Below the pieces are notes generated by a model that was not told the DNA's origin, did not search any database, and saw nothing but the letters and a program-made list of their open reading frames with translations. Positions 18,124-27,916 of a stretch of 64,000 nt of DNA are shown piece by piece. Within the stretch, counting starts at the first letter, position 1. Every line of letters begins with the position of its first letter. The translations under genes were made by a program, and so were the position numbers. Origin of the DNA: Jatrophihabitans sp035642535. GTDB lineage: Bacteria > Actinomycetota > Actinomycetes > Mycobacteriales > Jatrophihabitantaceae. The DNA lies in assembly GCA_035642535.1 (NCBI GenBank), contig DASQSE010000124.1, positions 62,001-126,000 on the forward strand. The letters run 5' to 3'.

Positions 18124-19167
18124 ATGGAATCGTTCGGTCCTGTGTCACGTGCCAGCGACGTCGGCAAGCCGGCGGATGTCGTGCTCGAAGGTGGCGGCGT
18201 CAAAGGGATCGGGCTGGCCGGCGCGATCCTCAAGCTGGACGAGGCGGGTTACACGTTCCAGCGGATCGCCGGCACCAGCGCCGGAGCTATCGCCGCCGCG
18301 ATCGTCGCCGCGCTGGTGAGGGCGGGCGAGCCGGTCGCGAAACTCGCCGACGTCCTCAAGACGATCGAGTACGGGAAGTTCATGGCGGAGAGCCGGCTGC
18401 GCAGCATGCTGGGCCCGGCCGCCGACGCGGAGCATCTGCTGCTGCACATGGGTCTCTACGACGGCGACTACCTCGTCGAATGGCTCGACGGCGTGCTGGA
18501 GGGTATCGGGATCACGACGTTCGGCGATCTCGCGCTCGACGACCCCGCCGCCGACACCAGGTGGACGCCGTCGCAGCGCTTCTCGCTCGTCGTGCACACC
18601 AGCGACCTCACCCGCGGCAAGCTGGTCCGGCTGCCCTGGGACTATCCGGAGTACGGGCTCGAGCCGGCCGACCAGAAGATCTCGGCGGCGGTGCGCGCAT
18701 CGATGTCGATTCCGTTCTTCTTCGAGCCGGTCAAGTTCAACGCGCCGGAGACCGCCCACTACAAGGCCGGCCACGTGACCTGGGTGGACGGCGGACTGCT
18801 CGACAACTACCCGGTCGACGTGTTCGACCGCACCGACGGTGCGCCGTCGCGCTGGCCGACGGTCGGCATCAAGCTCTCGGCAGAGAAGACCGTGCAGCAG
18901 CACCCCGCCGACGTGCACGGCGTGATCGGCGAAGCCATCGCCTGCCTACGCACCGCGCTATCGAACGCCGATCGCACCTACGTCGACGACGCGAAAGCCA
19001 AGCGCACCATCTTCGTCGACACCATGGGCATCGCGGCGACCGACTTCCACCTCACCGAGGAGCAGCAAACCGGCCTCTACAACAACGGCCGCAGCGCCGC
19101 CGAGAAATGGATCGGCGCACTACCACCGGCGCAGCCCGCGGCAGCACCGACCGCAGCCGCGCAGTGA
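18124..19167 (+). CDS. Patatin-like phospholipase
   Basis: The 347-residue protein has the full patatin set: oxyanion loop EGGGVKGIG (residues 22-30), nucleophile Ser52 in GTSAG, and the dyad Asp222 in DGG. This Ser-Asp lipid acyl hydrolase family cleaves membrane or storage lipids. No signal peptide is evident, so it should act in the cytoplasm or be exported by other means. The ATG at 18124 has a GGGGAG site. The C-terminus is Ala/Pro-rich and probably disordered. The gene is divergent from the amidohydrolase and convergent with the 3-hydroxyacyl-CoA dehydrogenase, so no operon partner is evident. Confidence 0.9.
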   Translation: MESFGPVSRASDVGKPADVVLEGGGVKGIGLAGAILKLDEAGYTFQRIAGTSAGAIAAAIVAALVRAGEPVAKLADVLKTIEYGKFMAESRLRSMLGPAADAEHLLLHMGLYDGDYLVEWLDGVLEGIGITTFGDLALDDPAADTRWTPSQRFSLVVHTSDLTRGKLVRLPWDYPEYGLEPADQKISAAVRASMSIPFFFEPVKFNAPETAHYKAGHVTWVDGGLLDNYPVDVFDRTDGAPSRWPTVGIKLSAEKTVQQHPADVHGVIGEAIACLRTALSNADRTYVDDAKAKRTIFVDTMGIAATDFHLTEEQQTGLYNNGRSAAEKWIGALPPAQPAAAPTAAAQ

Positions 19168-19177
19168 CGGCGCTCGG

Positions 19178-20044
19178 TCAGTCGGTGGCGGGGTACTCGA
19201 AGAAGCCGCGGCCGGCCTTCTTGCCGAGCAGGCCGGCATCGACCATCCGTCTCAGCAGCGGCGACGGCGAGTAGAGCGGCTCTTTGAACTCGGCGTACAT
19301 CGCGTTCGCCACGGCGGCTGTCGTATCGACGCCGATGAGGTCGATGAGGCGTAACGGCCCCATTGGATGACCGCAGCCGAGCACCATGCCGTTGTCGATG
19401 TCCTCGGCCGTCGCGAACCCCGATTCGAGCATGCGGACGGCGGACAGCAGGTACGGGATCAGCAACGCGTTGACGACGAACCCGGCGCGGTCCTGTGACC
19501 ACACAGCGACCTTGTCGAGCGTCCCGACCGCGAACTCCTCCGCTCGCTGCGTCGTCTTCGCCGACGAGGTGAGGGTGGGGATGAGCTCGACCAGCTCCAT
19601 CACCGGGACGGGGTTGAAGAAATGAATGCCGATCACGTTGCTCGGCCGCGTGGTAGCGACGGCCAGCGTCATGATCGGGATGGATGACGTGTTCGATGCC
19701 AGCAGCGCGTCCTCGTTGGCGACGATGTCGTCCAGCTGACCGAACAGCTCCACCTTCAGCGCTTCGTCCTCCGCCACGGCCTCGATGACGAGCTCGCGAT
19801 CCTCCAGCATGTGCAGGTCGACGCCGTATCGGATGCGACGGGCAGCGGCCTCGGCGCCGGACCGATCCAGCTTCCCGTGGCCCACCGCGCGCTCCAGCGA
19901 CCGCTCAACTCGGGCGCGCGCGCGATCCGAGGCGGCGGCATCGCGCTCCACCAGGATCACGTCGAGTTCGCTCCGTGCGCACACCGCGGCGATTCCGGCG
20001 CCCATGAGCCCACCACCCACGACGCCGATCAGCTGCTCTGCCAC
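19178..20044 (-). CDS. 3-hydroxybutyryl-CoA dehydrogenase
   Basis: The 288-residue protein has the NAD-binding Rossmann motif GVVGGGLMGAGIA at its N-terminus, SNTSSIPI and HFFNPVPVMELVE in the middle, and the C-terminal dimer domain ending GKKAGRGFFEYP. That is the FadB2/Hbd pattern, oxidising (S)-3-hydroxyacyl-CoA to the 3-keto form with NAD(P) in fatty acid or butanoate metabolism. It starts at an ATG 2 bp after the stop of the propeller-like gene on the same strand, so both are probably one transcript, although no metabolic link is obvious. Confidence 0.92.
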   Translation of the reverse strand: MAEQLIGVVGGGLMGAGIAAVCARSELDVILVERDAAASDRARARVERSLERAVGHGKLDRSGAEAAARRIRYGVDLHMLEDRELVIEAVAEDEALKVELFGQLDDIVANEDALLASNTSSIPIMTLAVATTRPSNVIGIHFFNPVPVMELVELIPTLTSSAKTTQRAEEFAVGTLDKVAVWSQDRAGFVVNALLIPYLLSAVRMLESGFATAEDIDNGMVLGCGHPMGPLRLIDLIGVDTTAAVANAMYAEFKEPLYSPSPLLRRMVDAGLLGKKAGRGFFEYPATD

Positions 20045-20046
20045 GC

Positions 20047-20985
20047 TCAGCTACCTTCCCGTGGCAGCACCACATCGACGATCTGATCACCCGAGACGAG
20101 TACGGCTCGAACCTCGCCTTCGGGTGTCGTGTAGCAGGCCACGTCGGACGCAGGCAGCGAGACCATCGGTTCGCCGACGTGCGGGGTATCAGTTGCGTAC
20201 CGCAGAACGAACAAGTCACCGGTGTCGGTGAGCGCCGCAACGCACCGCCCCTCCGCCGGATCGTCGGTGTAGCAGGCGTTGACGCAGCGCAGCCGGGGAA
20301 GCCGGGCCAGTTCACGACGGCTCGCCGGCTGATACCGGCCGTACCCGATCTCGATGACGGCGCCCGTCGCGTCGGCCACGATCACGAAACGGTTCTGACC
20401 GTCGGCCCAGAGGGCAGCGATGTCGACCGCGCTCGCGATGCGGCCGACCACGATCGGGTCCTCGCGCTCGTCCGCCGCTGGACTCGGCACGTGCTCGGCG
20501 GCGGCCGCGCCCGGCCCGGACATCGCCGCGACGTCGGCGCGATAGGACGCGGCCACGGCGTGCGTGACCGTATGGAACGGCTGATCGGTGATTTCTCCGT
20601 CGCCGGCCAGCACGATGCCGTGGTGGTGATCGTCGTAGCCGGCGATACGCAGCGCGCCGGGCACGTTGCGCTGGAGCGTCCGCGTCCACGCGTGCCGGCC
20701 ATCCTGGATGAAGTGCCATACGTCGCCACCGGCGCCGATGACGATGACGTTCCGGACGTCGTTCACGTCGCTCCAGAACGCGGTCACGTCGCGCGCACCG
20801 GGCACAGTTCCGATCACCTGGCTGCCTCGGGGGCCGCTGCTGCCGTAGCTCAGGTCAAGGAGCGTGCCATCCTGCTGGAGCAACACGGCGTGGTACAGGC
20901 CGTCGTCGGCCGAGCAGAACGCATCGCAGGCGACGACGTCACTCACTCGGTCGAGCTTCGAAATACTGGCTGCGGGTAGTTCCAT
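20047..20985 (-). CDS. Hypothetical protein with propeller-like repeats
   Basis: The 312-residue protein contains about five loosely repeated units of 50-60 residues built on a pattern such as DVTAFWSDVNDVRNVIVIG, DIAALWADGQNRFVIVAD and DVACYTTPEGEVRAVLVSG. This is the look of a beta-propeller. No signal peptide, membrane segment or catalytic motif is seen. Several Cys residues fall in the repeats (VACDAFCSADD, CVNACYTDD). It is followed within 2 bp by the dehydrogenase gene. I do not recognise a family, and the function is unknown; a binding or scaffold role is only a guess. Confidence 0.6.
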   Translation of the reverse strand: MELPAASISKLDRVSDVVACDAFCSADDGLYHAVLLQQDGTLLDLSYGSSGPRGSQVIGTVPGARDVTAFWSDVNDVRNVIVIGAGGDVWHFIQDGRHAWTRTLQRNVPGALRIAGYDDHHHGIVLAGDGEITDQPFHTVTHAVAASYRADVAAMSGPGAAAAEHVPSPAADEREDPIVVGRIASAVDIAALWADGQNRFVIVADATGAVIEIGYGRYQPASRRELARLPRLRCVNACYTDDPAEGRCVAALTDTGDLFVLRYATDTPHVGEPMVSLPASDVACYTTPEGEVRAVLVSGDQIVDVVLPREGS

Positions 20986-21040
20986 CGTACGAGGATATCA
21001 GCGAGCGATATCGAAAACGGGTTGTGAGGCGCCCCTAGGA

Positions 21041-23444
21041 CTACGGCCGCGCACCAGCCCGCCGGGACAGCAGCGGCAGCAGCCCGACCATGCCCGTCCA
21101 ACCGGTCTGGTGACTCGCGCCGATCCCGGCGCCGTTGTCGCCATGGAAATACTCGTAGAAGAGCACGAGATCGCGCCAATGCGGATCGGTCTGTAGGACG
21201 GGCTGACCGCCGTGCACGGGGCGCCGGCCCTCGCAGTCGGTGCGGAACGTACTCATGAGCCGCTCGCTGAGCTCGTTCGCGACCTCGTACAGGGTGCACT
21301 GCCGACCGGACCCGGTCGGGCACTCCACCGTGAACCCGTCGCCGAAGTACCCGTGCAGGTTCAGCAGCGCGCGGATGAGCATCACGTTGATCGGGAACCA
21401 GACCGGGCCGCGCCAGTTCGAGTTACCGCCGAACATGCCGCTGTCGGATTCGGCCGGCAGGTACGCGACGCGGTACTCCTGCCCGTCCAGATTCAGGACG
21501 TACGGGTGATCGGCGTGCCAGCGCGAGAGCGAGCGGATGCCGTATGGGCCGAGGAACTCCGCTTCGTCGAGCATCCGGGCCAGGATCCGGCGCAACCGGG
21601 TCTCGTCGAACAGCGCGGCCAGTACCGGCCCGGTCTCGTGCACCTGCCGCCCGCGCCCCCATAGCGCGGCCGTCAGCGCGGGATGCCGGGCGAGGAACTC
21701 GGCGGCCCCGCGCGCCAGTTCGGGGAACTCGGCACGCACGTCGGCAGGTTTGACCGTCGAGGCCGCGAGCGGCAGCAGTCCGACGATCGAACGGACCTTG
21801 AGCGGAACCGAACCGCCGTCGGGCAGCCGCAGCACGTCGTAGAAGAACCCGTCCTCCTCGTCCCACAGGCTCGTACCGCCGGGGCCGATGTGGTTGATCG
21901 CGGCGGCGATCCACGCGAAGTTCTCCAGCAGGGCCTGCGCCTGCTCCACGTAGACGGGATTCGTCCGCGCCAGTTCGAGCGCGATGGCCCCCATGTGCTG
22001 GCAGTACAGCGCCATCCACGCCGTGCCGTCGGCCTGGTCGATGTGCCCCCCGGTCGGGAGTGCCGCGCTGCGGTCGAACACGCCGATGTTGTCGAGGCCG
22101 AGGAAGCCGCCCTGGAAGATGTTCCGGTTGTCCGCGTCCTTACGGTTCAGCCACCAGCCGAAGTTGCGCAGCAGCTTGTGGAACGCGCGTTCCAGAAACA
22201 CCCGGTCGGCGCGGCCCGTCATGAGCTTCTCGATCTCGTAGACCGGCAGCGTCGCCCAGGCGTGCACCGGCGGGTTCACGTCGCTGAAGTTCCACTCGTA
22301 GGCAGGCAGTTGGCCGTTCGGGTGGAGGTAGCGGCCGTTCAGCAGGAGGTCGACCTGCTGCTTGGCGCAGGTCACGTCCACGGGCGCCAGGGCCACGGCG
22401 TGGAAGGCGAGGTCCCACGCGGCGAACCAGGGGTATTCCCACTTGTCCGGCATGGCGATGATGTCGTCGGCGACCAGGTGCCGCCACTCGCCGTTGCGTA
22501 ACTCGGTCGGCGCGGCGAGCGGGTCGGCGCCGCGTTCGGCCAGCCACCGTTCCACGTCGAACGCGTAGTACTGCTTCGACCACAGCACGCCGGACAGCGC
22601 CTGCCGCGAGATCACGAGATCCTGGTCCTTCGCGGCGCCGCCCAGCATGTCGCCCCAATACTGGTCTGCCTCCTCGCGGCGGACGCGCAGCACGTCGTCG
22701 AATCGATCGAACGGCGAACCTGCGGGCGCGGCGTCGGTCAGTCGAATCCGCACCACGAAGCTTCCGTGCGCAGGTACGACCATCCGATGATGCAGCGCGG
22801 CCTTGGTGCCGACGCCGCTCGGGTCGACCGCTGACCTCTCGGCGTGCACGACCGCGCGATCGACACCGTCCTTCACGTACGGGGTTTCGTTCGGCGAGCC
22901 GAACACCCGCTCGTTGTTCGTTTCGTTTGCCGGTCACGAGTGCCGGGACATCGGATTCGGCGTAGAGCCATCTCGTGCCCAGCTCGCGATGCTCTGCCAC
23001 GACCGCGGTCCGGCCCGACTCCTCAACAGCGTGCAGTGCGGGTCGTTCGGAGCCGTCGGCCCATGACCAGGTGTGCCGGAACCAGAGCGTCGGAAGGACG
23101 TGTATCTCGGCGTCCTTCGGACCGCGGTTGTGCACCGTCACCTGCATGAGCACGTCATCAGGCGCTGCCTTGGCGTACTCGCGGCCGTTCCACAGCGCCA
23201 GGGCCAGGCACAGCAACTGCCGGTCATCGCTCAGCCCGGCCAGGCCGTCCTCCCCCCAGCGGTACGCGCGCGACCGCGCCTGGTCATGCGTGAACGACGC
23301 CCAGGCGTCACCGCTCGTACTGACGTCCTCCCGGACCGTCCCCCACTGCCGCTCACTGAGATACGGCCCCCAGCGGCGCCAGGGAACACCGCGCGTGTCC
23401 GCCGCCTCCAGACGCGCCCGCTCCGCCCCCGTCGCGCTCGTTAT
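21041..23444 (-). pseudogene. Degraded GH63-like (MGH1-type) glucosidase
   Basis: Translations in two frames together match one glycosidase of the GH63/MGH1 type, normally near 900 residues, starting VPWRRWGPYLSERQWGTVRED and ending near TGWTGMVGLLPL. Three lesions are visible. The expected start codon reads ATA (23442-23444). About 100 residues are missing, in frame, between ALALWNGR and EYAKAAPDDVL (around 23178), where the family has its LKERLFGL...GNHGEDVKE region. One extra A near 22931 shifts the frame between PALVTGK and the downstream ERVFGSPNE. The downstream part alone stays open as 621 codons (21041-22906) and retains catalytic-domain motifs such as PDKWEYPWFAAWD and YEWNFSDVNPPVHAWA. 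It would have cleaved an alpha-glucoside. A sequencing error could explain the frameshift but not the deletion. Confidence 0.75.
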
Positions 23445-23580
23445 GAGACCCAGAGCATGTGCGTGCGTAGCCGCGAGGTCAAGCGTGCCTCGGTCGCTTT
23501 GCGGGCCAATGGGCAAGTTGCGGCCTGATCGCGGAGTAATGCAGTGCGGCCCGGTGCGCGAACTCGTAACAATCGGCGTC

Positions 23581-24228
23581 ATGTTGATCTCCTCCGGCGC
23601 CGCGCTGGGCATGGCGCTCACGGCGCTGGGCATGGTCCTCACGCCGGGCCCCAACATGATGTATCTCGTGTCGCGCAGCATCAGTCAGGGCCGTGGTGCG
23701 GGACTGATCTCGCTCGGCGGCACGGTCCTCGGGTTCGTGGCGTACATGACGCTGGCCAACCTGGGGCTGGCGGTCGTCTTCGTCGTGGTGCCCTGGCTAT
23801 ACGTCGGGTTCAAGGCCGCCGGCGCCGCCTATCTCGGCTACCTCGCCTGGCAGGCGTTGCGGCCGGGCGGCCGCGGTCTGTTCGAACCGGGCGAGTTGCC
23901 GCGCGATCCGGCGTGGAAGCTGTTCCGGATGGGCCTGATCACGAACCTGCTCAATCCCAAGGCCGCCGTCATGTATCTCGCGCTCATCCCGCAGTTCATC
24001 GACCCGGCCCGCGGTGATACTGCGCTGCAGGGCTTCAACCTGGGCGGTATTCAGATTGCGGTGAGCATGATCGTCAACGCGCTGATCATCGTCGCCGCCG
24101 GGACCATCGCCGCCTTCGTCAAGCGGCGACCCACCTGGGCATCCTGGCAACGCCGCATCACCGGAGGACTGCTCGGCGCAGTGACCGTGCTGCTCGCTCG
24201 TGAGGTCCCGGCGCGCGCTCGCGTGTGA
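23581..24228 (+). CDS. LysE/RhtB family amino-acid exporter
   Basis: The 215-residue membrane protein has about six hydrophobic segments and the family signature TPGPNMMYLVSRSISQG after the first helix, plus NLLNPKAAVMYLALIPQF in the second half. LysE/RhtB proteins export amino acids or their derivatives using the proton gradient. The ATG at 23581 begins right at the first helix; the ribosome site is weak. It converges with the NAD-dependent epimerase gene. The exported compound is unknown. Confidence 0.9.
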   Translation: MLISSGAALGMALTALGMVLTPGPNMMYLVSRSISQGRGAGLISLGGTVLGFVAYMTLANLGLAVVFVVVPWLYVGFKAAGAAYLGYLAWQALRPGGRGLFEPGELPRDPAWKLFRMGLITNLLNPKAAVMYLALIPQFIDPARGDTALQGFNLGGIQIAVSMIVNALIIVAAGTIAAFVKRRPTWASWQRRITGGLLGAVTVLLAREVPARARV

Positions 24229-24238
24229 CACCCGCGAA

Positions 24239-24823
24239 TCACCGTTCGTCGACGACGACGATGACGCCGCTCGGCGCGTCGAGCAGTGGCACGGTGCGGC
24301 GCGCGGCATCGGCAACGTGCACGCGTGGCTCCGGCGGCAGCGCGGCCTCGAAGTACGTGCCGGGTCCGTAGAACTGTCCGTAGCGCAGGACGACTCCACC
24401 GGCCGCGAGTACGGCGTGCTCGAACTCGTCGACGGCGGCCTGCCGCTCGGGCGGGAGACGCCACGCGATGCTCTGCGCGAGAAACCGGCGGGCGTTCGCG
24501 GCAGCGGCTGCGGCGAGCAGGATGCGGGTGCCCTCGGTGCGCATCCGGTCGTTGGCCGGGGCGGAATCCGGCAGGCGTGCGCCGTCGTCGGGCAGGTCGG
24601 TGAGTTGGTGCAGCACGACCTCGGGCTGGAATGCGACGACGGCGGCGCGCAGCGCTGCTGCGTCGAACACGTCGCACATCACCGGCTCGGCGCCGAGTTC
24701 GCGGAGCCGTGCCGCCTTCGACGGCGTGCGCGTCATGCCGGCGACGTCGTGTCCGTCGGCGACCAGGAGCGGGATCAGCAGCTGCCCGATCACTCCGCTC
24801 GCGCCGGCCAGGAAGACTCGCAT
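24239..24823 (-). CDS. NAD(P)-binding epimerase/reductase-like protein
   Basis: The 194-residue protein begins with the Rossmann motif GASGVIGQ (residues 8-15) and has a helix-strand pattern of the atypical SDR/NmrA group. It lacks a clear YxxxK pair and is shorter than typical family members (280-320 residues). It may be a compact reductase or a redox-sensing protein. It is the last gene of a leftward run with SnoaL-like and tautomerase-like genes (gap 26 bp), and the trio may modify one small molecule under the LysR regulator upstream. Confidence 0.75.
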   Translation of the reverse strand: MRVFLAGASGVIGQLLIPLLVADGHDVAGMTRTPSKAARLRELGAEPVMCDVFDAAALRAAVVAFQPEVVLHQLTDLPDDGARLPDSAPANDRMRTEGTRILLAAAAAANARRFLAQSIAWRLPPERQAAVDEFEHAVLAAGGVVLRYGQFYGPGTYFEAALPPEPRVHVADAARRTVPLLDAPSGVIVVVDER

Positions 24824-24849
24824 GGCTGCTCCTCCGGGGTGTACGGGTT

Positions 24850-25272
24850 TCAGCGAGCGCCGCCGAATACCGTGTCGGACGCATAGAGCGTGTCCATGTA
24901 CTCCCGCACCGCATGGATCTTCCCGCCGCGAATGGTGAACACGCCGATGCAGTCGTTCTCGTACGGCCGGCCGTCACGGGTGCGGGCACGACTTGTCCAC
25001 TGCAGGACGGCGCGCTCACCTTCGGAAGTCAGCCCGGTGATCTCCAGCTGGACGGAGCCAGGCTCGTAGTGCGACAGCGCCGTGGCGAGGAAGTCGTTGA
25101 GGATCGCGTCGCGTCCCGTCCAGGTGCCGGAGATCGGCAGGTCGCCGGCGGCCAGCGTCCAAGTGGCGTCCGCGGCGAACAGGTCGCGGACGGTCGGCTC
25201 GTCGCCGGCTTGCACCGCTGACACGTATTGCTGGAGTACGGACGCGCTGTCCGTCCCGATCGTTCTGGTCAT
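24850..25272 (-). CDS. SnoaL/NTF2-like polyketide-cyclase-fold protein
   Basis: The 140-residue protein has the NTF2-like cone fold pattern: an N-terminal helix VLQQYVSAVQAGD, then FAADATWTLAAGDLPISGTWTGRDAI, and a final strand pair ending IRGGKIHAVREYMD. Members act as isomerases, cyclases or hydrolases, or only bind ligands. It follows the tautomerase-like gene by 10 bp and precedes the epimerase-like gene, an operon typical of small-molecule modification. No catalytic residue can be assigned with confidence. Confidence 0.82.
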   Translation of the reverse strand: MTRTIGTDSASVLQQYVSAVQAGDEPTVRDLFAADATWTLAAGDLPISGTWTGRDAILNDFLATALSHYEPGSVQLEITGLTSEGERAVLQWTSRARTRDGRPYENDCIGVFTIRGGKIHAVREYMDTLYASDTVFGGAR

Positions 25273-25282
25273 CGTCGTAGTC

Positions 25283-25465
25283 CTACTTGTCGGCGGTCAG
25301 CACGCCGCCCTGGCCCCAGCTGTCGGCAGGCGTCTCCTGGATCCAGACCTGCACACTGTCGGCCGGCACGCCGAGGGCATCGACGAACGCATCTGTGATG
25401 CGGGTGACCAGGTCGCGCTTCAACTCGACGCTTCGTGGTCCTTGCAGGACGGTGACGGTTGGCAT
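25283..25465 (-). CDS. 4-oxalocrotonate tautomerase-like protein
   Basis: A 60-residue protein starting Met-Pro, which after methionine removal exposes the catalytic Pro1 of the tautomerase superfamily. It follows the family rhythm VTVLQGPRSVELKRDLVTRITDAF-GVPADSVQVWIQE. These enzymes catalyse keto-enol tautomerisation of small oxo-acids, usually as hexamers. It is the first gene of the leftward tautomerase-SnoaL-epimerase run, 101 bp after the LysR gene. Confidence 0.88.
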   Translation of the reverse strand: MPTVTVLQGPRSVELKRDLVTRITDAFVDALGVPADSVQVWIQETPADSWGQGGVLTADK

Positions 25466-25566
25466 AACAGCCTCCGGATCGGTGTACGTCGACGGCAACT
25501 TGCCGTCACAGCCCATTCGACCCGCCGACGGCCCCGCGATCGAGACGCAGTTCGGACTTGCAGCGA

Positions 25567-26466
25567 TCACGATCCGTGATCGTCCGACTCGGCCGCCGCG
25601 CAGGCGCGCAACAGCGGCGCGACCTGGCGCGATGTCGCATCGGCCGGGACAGCCAGCGCGGTCGGCATGATCAGGGCGGGCTCGGTCGGGAGGAATGCCA
25701 CCAGTGGCTGATGCAGCGTCTGGGCCAACGGCTCGTAGACCACCGTCCAACTCGGCGCTCCGGAGCCGACCGCCGCGATCAAATCCTGCAGGGAGCCAAG
25801 CGTGCCACCGGGCACGGGCGTGAACCCGGCCGCCGCGCACGTCCCCAGCACGAGGTCGACCAGCGGCGGATTCAGCCGACGCGGTACGAGGCGCAGCGGC
25901 ATCGTCGCCAACTCGGCCAGCCTGATCGGCTCGTCCGCGGCCCGATACTGCGCGGCCGGCAGCACCGCCAGCAGCCGATCGCGCCACACCTCGATCAGTT
26001 CGACGCCGGGCGCCGAGGTGACGCCACGAACGAACGCCGCGTCCAACTGGCCGCCGGCGACCCGCTCCAGGCGGGCCCGGGTCGGCACGCTGACCAGCTC
26101 CGTCGACGTGGTCGGCAGCAACTCGCCCAGCGCCTGCAGTACCCGGTTCAACCGGTTTCCAAGGCCGGTGCTGCTGCCGAGCCGCAGGGTTCGCGACGCA
26201 GCGGTCATGGCTGGGTCGGCGGCGACGCCGCGCGCGCGTTCGGCCGCGGCAAGCACCGCGCGCGCCTCAGGCAGGAACCGGCCACCCGCTGGTGTCAAGC
26301 GCAGCGTCCGGCTCGATCGGTCGAACAGCCGCACGCCCAGTTCGCGTTCCAGCCGGGCGACTTGCTGACTTACGGCAGGCTGGCCGATCGACAAGGTGGC
26401 AGCGGCACGCCCGAAATGCATCTCCTCGGCCACCGCGACGAAGTACTCGAGCTGGCGCAGCTCCAC
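25567..26466 (-). CDS. LysR-family transcriptional regulator
   Basis: The 299-residue protein has the LysR helix-turn-helix at its N-terminus (MELRQLEYFVAVAEEMHFGRAA then IGQPAVSQQVARLE) and an inducer-binding domain after residue 90. It starts at a GTG 7 bp after the stop of the MocR regulator. It lies upstream of, and in line with, the tautomerase-SnoaL-epimerase genes, which it probably controls together with itself. A palindrome CGATCACG-ATC-CGTGATCG overlaps its stop codon (25564-25582) and could be part of a terminator or operator. Confidence 0.92.
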   Translation of the reverse strand: MELRQLEYFVAVAEEMHFGRAAATLSIGQPAVSQQVARLERELGVRLFDRSSRTLRLTPAGGRFLPEARAVLAAAERARGVAADPAMTAASRTLRLGSSTGLGNRLNRVLQALGELLPTTSTELVSVPTRARLERVAGGQLDAAFVRGVTSAPGVELIEVWRDRLLAVLPAAQYRAADEPIRLAELATMPLRLVPRRLNPPLVDLVLGTCAAAGFTPVPGGTLGSLQDLIAAVGSGAPSWTVVYEPLAQTLHQPLVAFLPTEPALIMPTALAVPADATSRQVAPLLRACAAAESDDHGS

Positions 26467-26473
26467 TGGTCGC

Positions 26474-27868
26474 TCAACGCCTCAGCATGCGGCGCAGCAC
26501 GCGCTCGAGCAGTGCGACCGCTGCGGGATAGGCGCGTTCGCTCGGCTTGGAGAAGCCGATCAACAGCCCGGGCCGGCGCTCGCGGTCCCCGTGCCAGTGA
26601 GCGGCCAGCCCTTCGACAGCGAGGCCCTCGGCAGCGGCTGCCGCGACGACCTCCTCCTCGGTAGGCCCGTCGCTGGGCAGGCGGACGGCCGCCTGCAGTC
26701 CGGCAGCAACGCCTGCGACGAGACCCGGTCCGATCCGCTCGAGCGCTTCGACGAGCAGATCGCGGCGGCGCCGGTAGCGCAGCCGCATGGTCCGGATGTG
26801 CCGGTCGTAGGCGTGACTCGTGATCATCTCCGCGAGGGCGAGCTGCGTGATCGTCGGCGCCGCGAGGTTGGTGCGCAGCTTGACCTCGACCACCGCGTCG
26901 GTGAATCGGTCGGGGAGCACCATCCAGCCCAGGCGCAAGCCGGGGGCGAGAGTCTTGGAGGCGGTGCCGAGGTACGCGACGTGATCCGGAGCGGTTCCTT
27001 GCAGTGCGCCGATGGGCTGCCGGCCGTAGCGGAATTCGCCGTCGTAGTCGTCCTCGATGATCAGGCCGCCGCTGCCCCGCGCCCACGCGGTAATGGCCTG
27101 TCGGCGCGCGGGATGCAGGGTGACGCCGGTGGGGTACTGGTGCGCGGGGGTCACCAGGACTGAGTCGGCTGCGGCCAACTGGTCGGTGCGCGCGCCGAGT
27201 TCGTCGACCGGCGCGGCCACGATGCGCTGGCCGGCTCCGCGGGCCACCGGCCGGTGCATGACGAAACCCGGATCCTCCATCGCGATCGTCGTGTGACCGG
27301 AGTCGGCGAGCGCGGTGCACAGCAGGAACAGCGCTTCGGTGCAGCCAGCCGTGATGACGACTCGCGACGGCGTCACGTCGACGCCGCGGGTGCGGGCGAG
27401 GTAGTCGGCGAGCGCAGTTCGCAGCTCCGAACGGCCGCGGACGTCGCTGTACCCGAACGCGCTCGTCGGCGCCTTCGCGACCGCCTGCCGGGTGGCGCGC
27501 AGCCACGCCGCGGCGGGGAAGGACGTGACGTCCGGCGTGCCGGGGCGCAGGTCCATCCGCACGCCTCGCGGCCGCGGCCGCTCCGCCGCGGCCTCGGTGA
27601 CCGGTCCGAGATCGGCCACCTGCGTCCCGACTCCTCGCCTGCTCAGCAGGTACCCCTCGGCGACCAGCTGGTCGTAGGCGGCGACGACCGTGCCCCGGGC
27701 GACGCCGAGATCGTGGGCGAGCGTCCGCGTCGACGGCAGCATCGTGCCCGCGGCCAACCGGCGAGTCTGTATCGCGGCGCGCAGGCTGTTCTCGAGGCCG
27801 CTCCGCTGCCCGCTGTCGGTCCGCTCGAGGTGCAGATCGAGCCCGGCAGTGGTCCAAGGAATTGTCAT
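26474..27868 (-). CDS. MocR/GabR-type regulator (GntR HTH fused to aminotransferase fold)
   Basis: The 464-residue protein joins a GntR winged helix (about 20-90, with GTMLPSTRTLAHDLGVARGTVVAAYDQL) to a fold-type I aminotransferase domain. The PLP-binding lysine is in YLGTASKTLAPGL, and GCTEALFLL and DDYDGEF are present. MocR proteins use PLP or PLP-bound amines as effectors and often control vitamin B6 or amine metabolism. It is divergent from the CMD-family gene, whose start is 48 bp away, so that gene is the most likely target. The LysR gene follows after 7 bp, so two regulators may be co-transcribed. Confidence 0.92.
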   Translation of the reverse strand: MTIPWTTAGLDLHLERTDSGQRSGLENSLRAAIQTRRLAAGTMLPSTRTLAHDLGVARGTVVAAYDQLVAEGYLLSRRGVGTQVADLGPVTEAAAERPRPRGVRMDLRPGTPDVTSFPAAAWLRATRQAVAKAPTSAFGYSDVRGRSELRTALADYLARTRGVDVTPSRVVITAGCTEALFLLCTALADSGHTTIAMEDPGFVMHRPVARGAGQRIVAAPVDELGARTDQLAAADSVLVTPAHQYPTGVTLHPARRQAITAWARGSGGLIIEDDYDGEFRYGRQPIGALQGTAPDHVAYLGTASKTLAPGLRLGWMVLPDRFTDAVVEVKLRTNLAAPTITQLALAEMITSHAYDRHIRTMRLRYRRRRDLLVEALERIGPGLVAGVAAGLQAAVRLPSDGPTEEEVVAAAAAEGLAVEGLAAHWHGDRERRPGLLIGFSKPSERAYPAAVALLERVLRRMLRR

Positions 27869-27916
27869 CGGATTGGACCTTACCGCTGATCCACCGCCCG
27901 TTTAGCGTCACTTCTC

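Noticed and set aside
16311..18233. Extended amidohydrolase start at 18233
   Set aside because: The extra 86 residues overlap the divergent patatin gene start and are Arg/Pro-rich without family similarity.
25564..25582. Palindrome CGATCACG-ATC-CGTGATCG as a LysR operator
   Set aside because: It overlaps the end of the lysR coding sequence, far from the tautomerase start, lacks the T-N11-A pattern, and may be chance.
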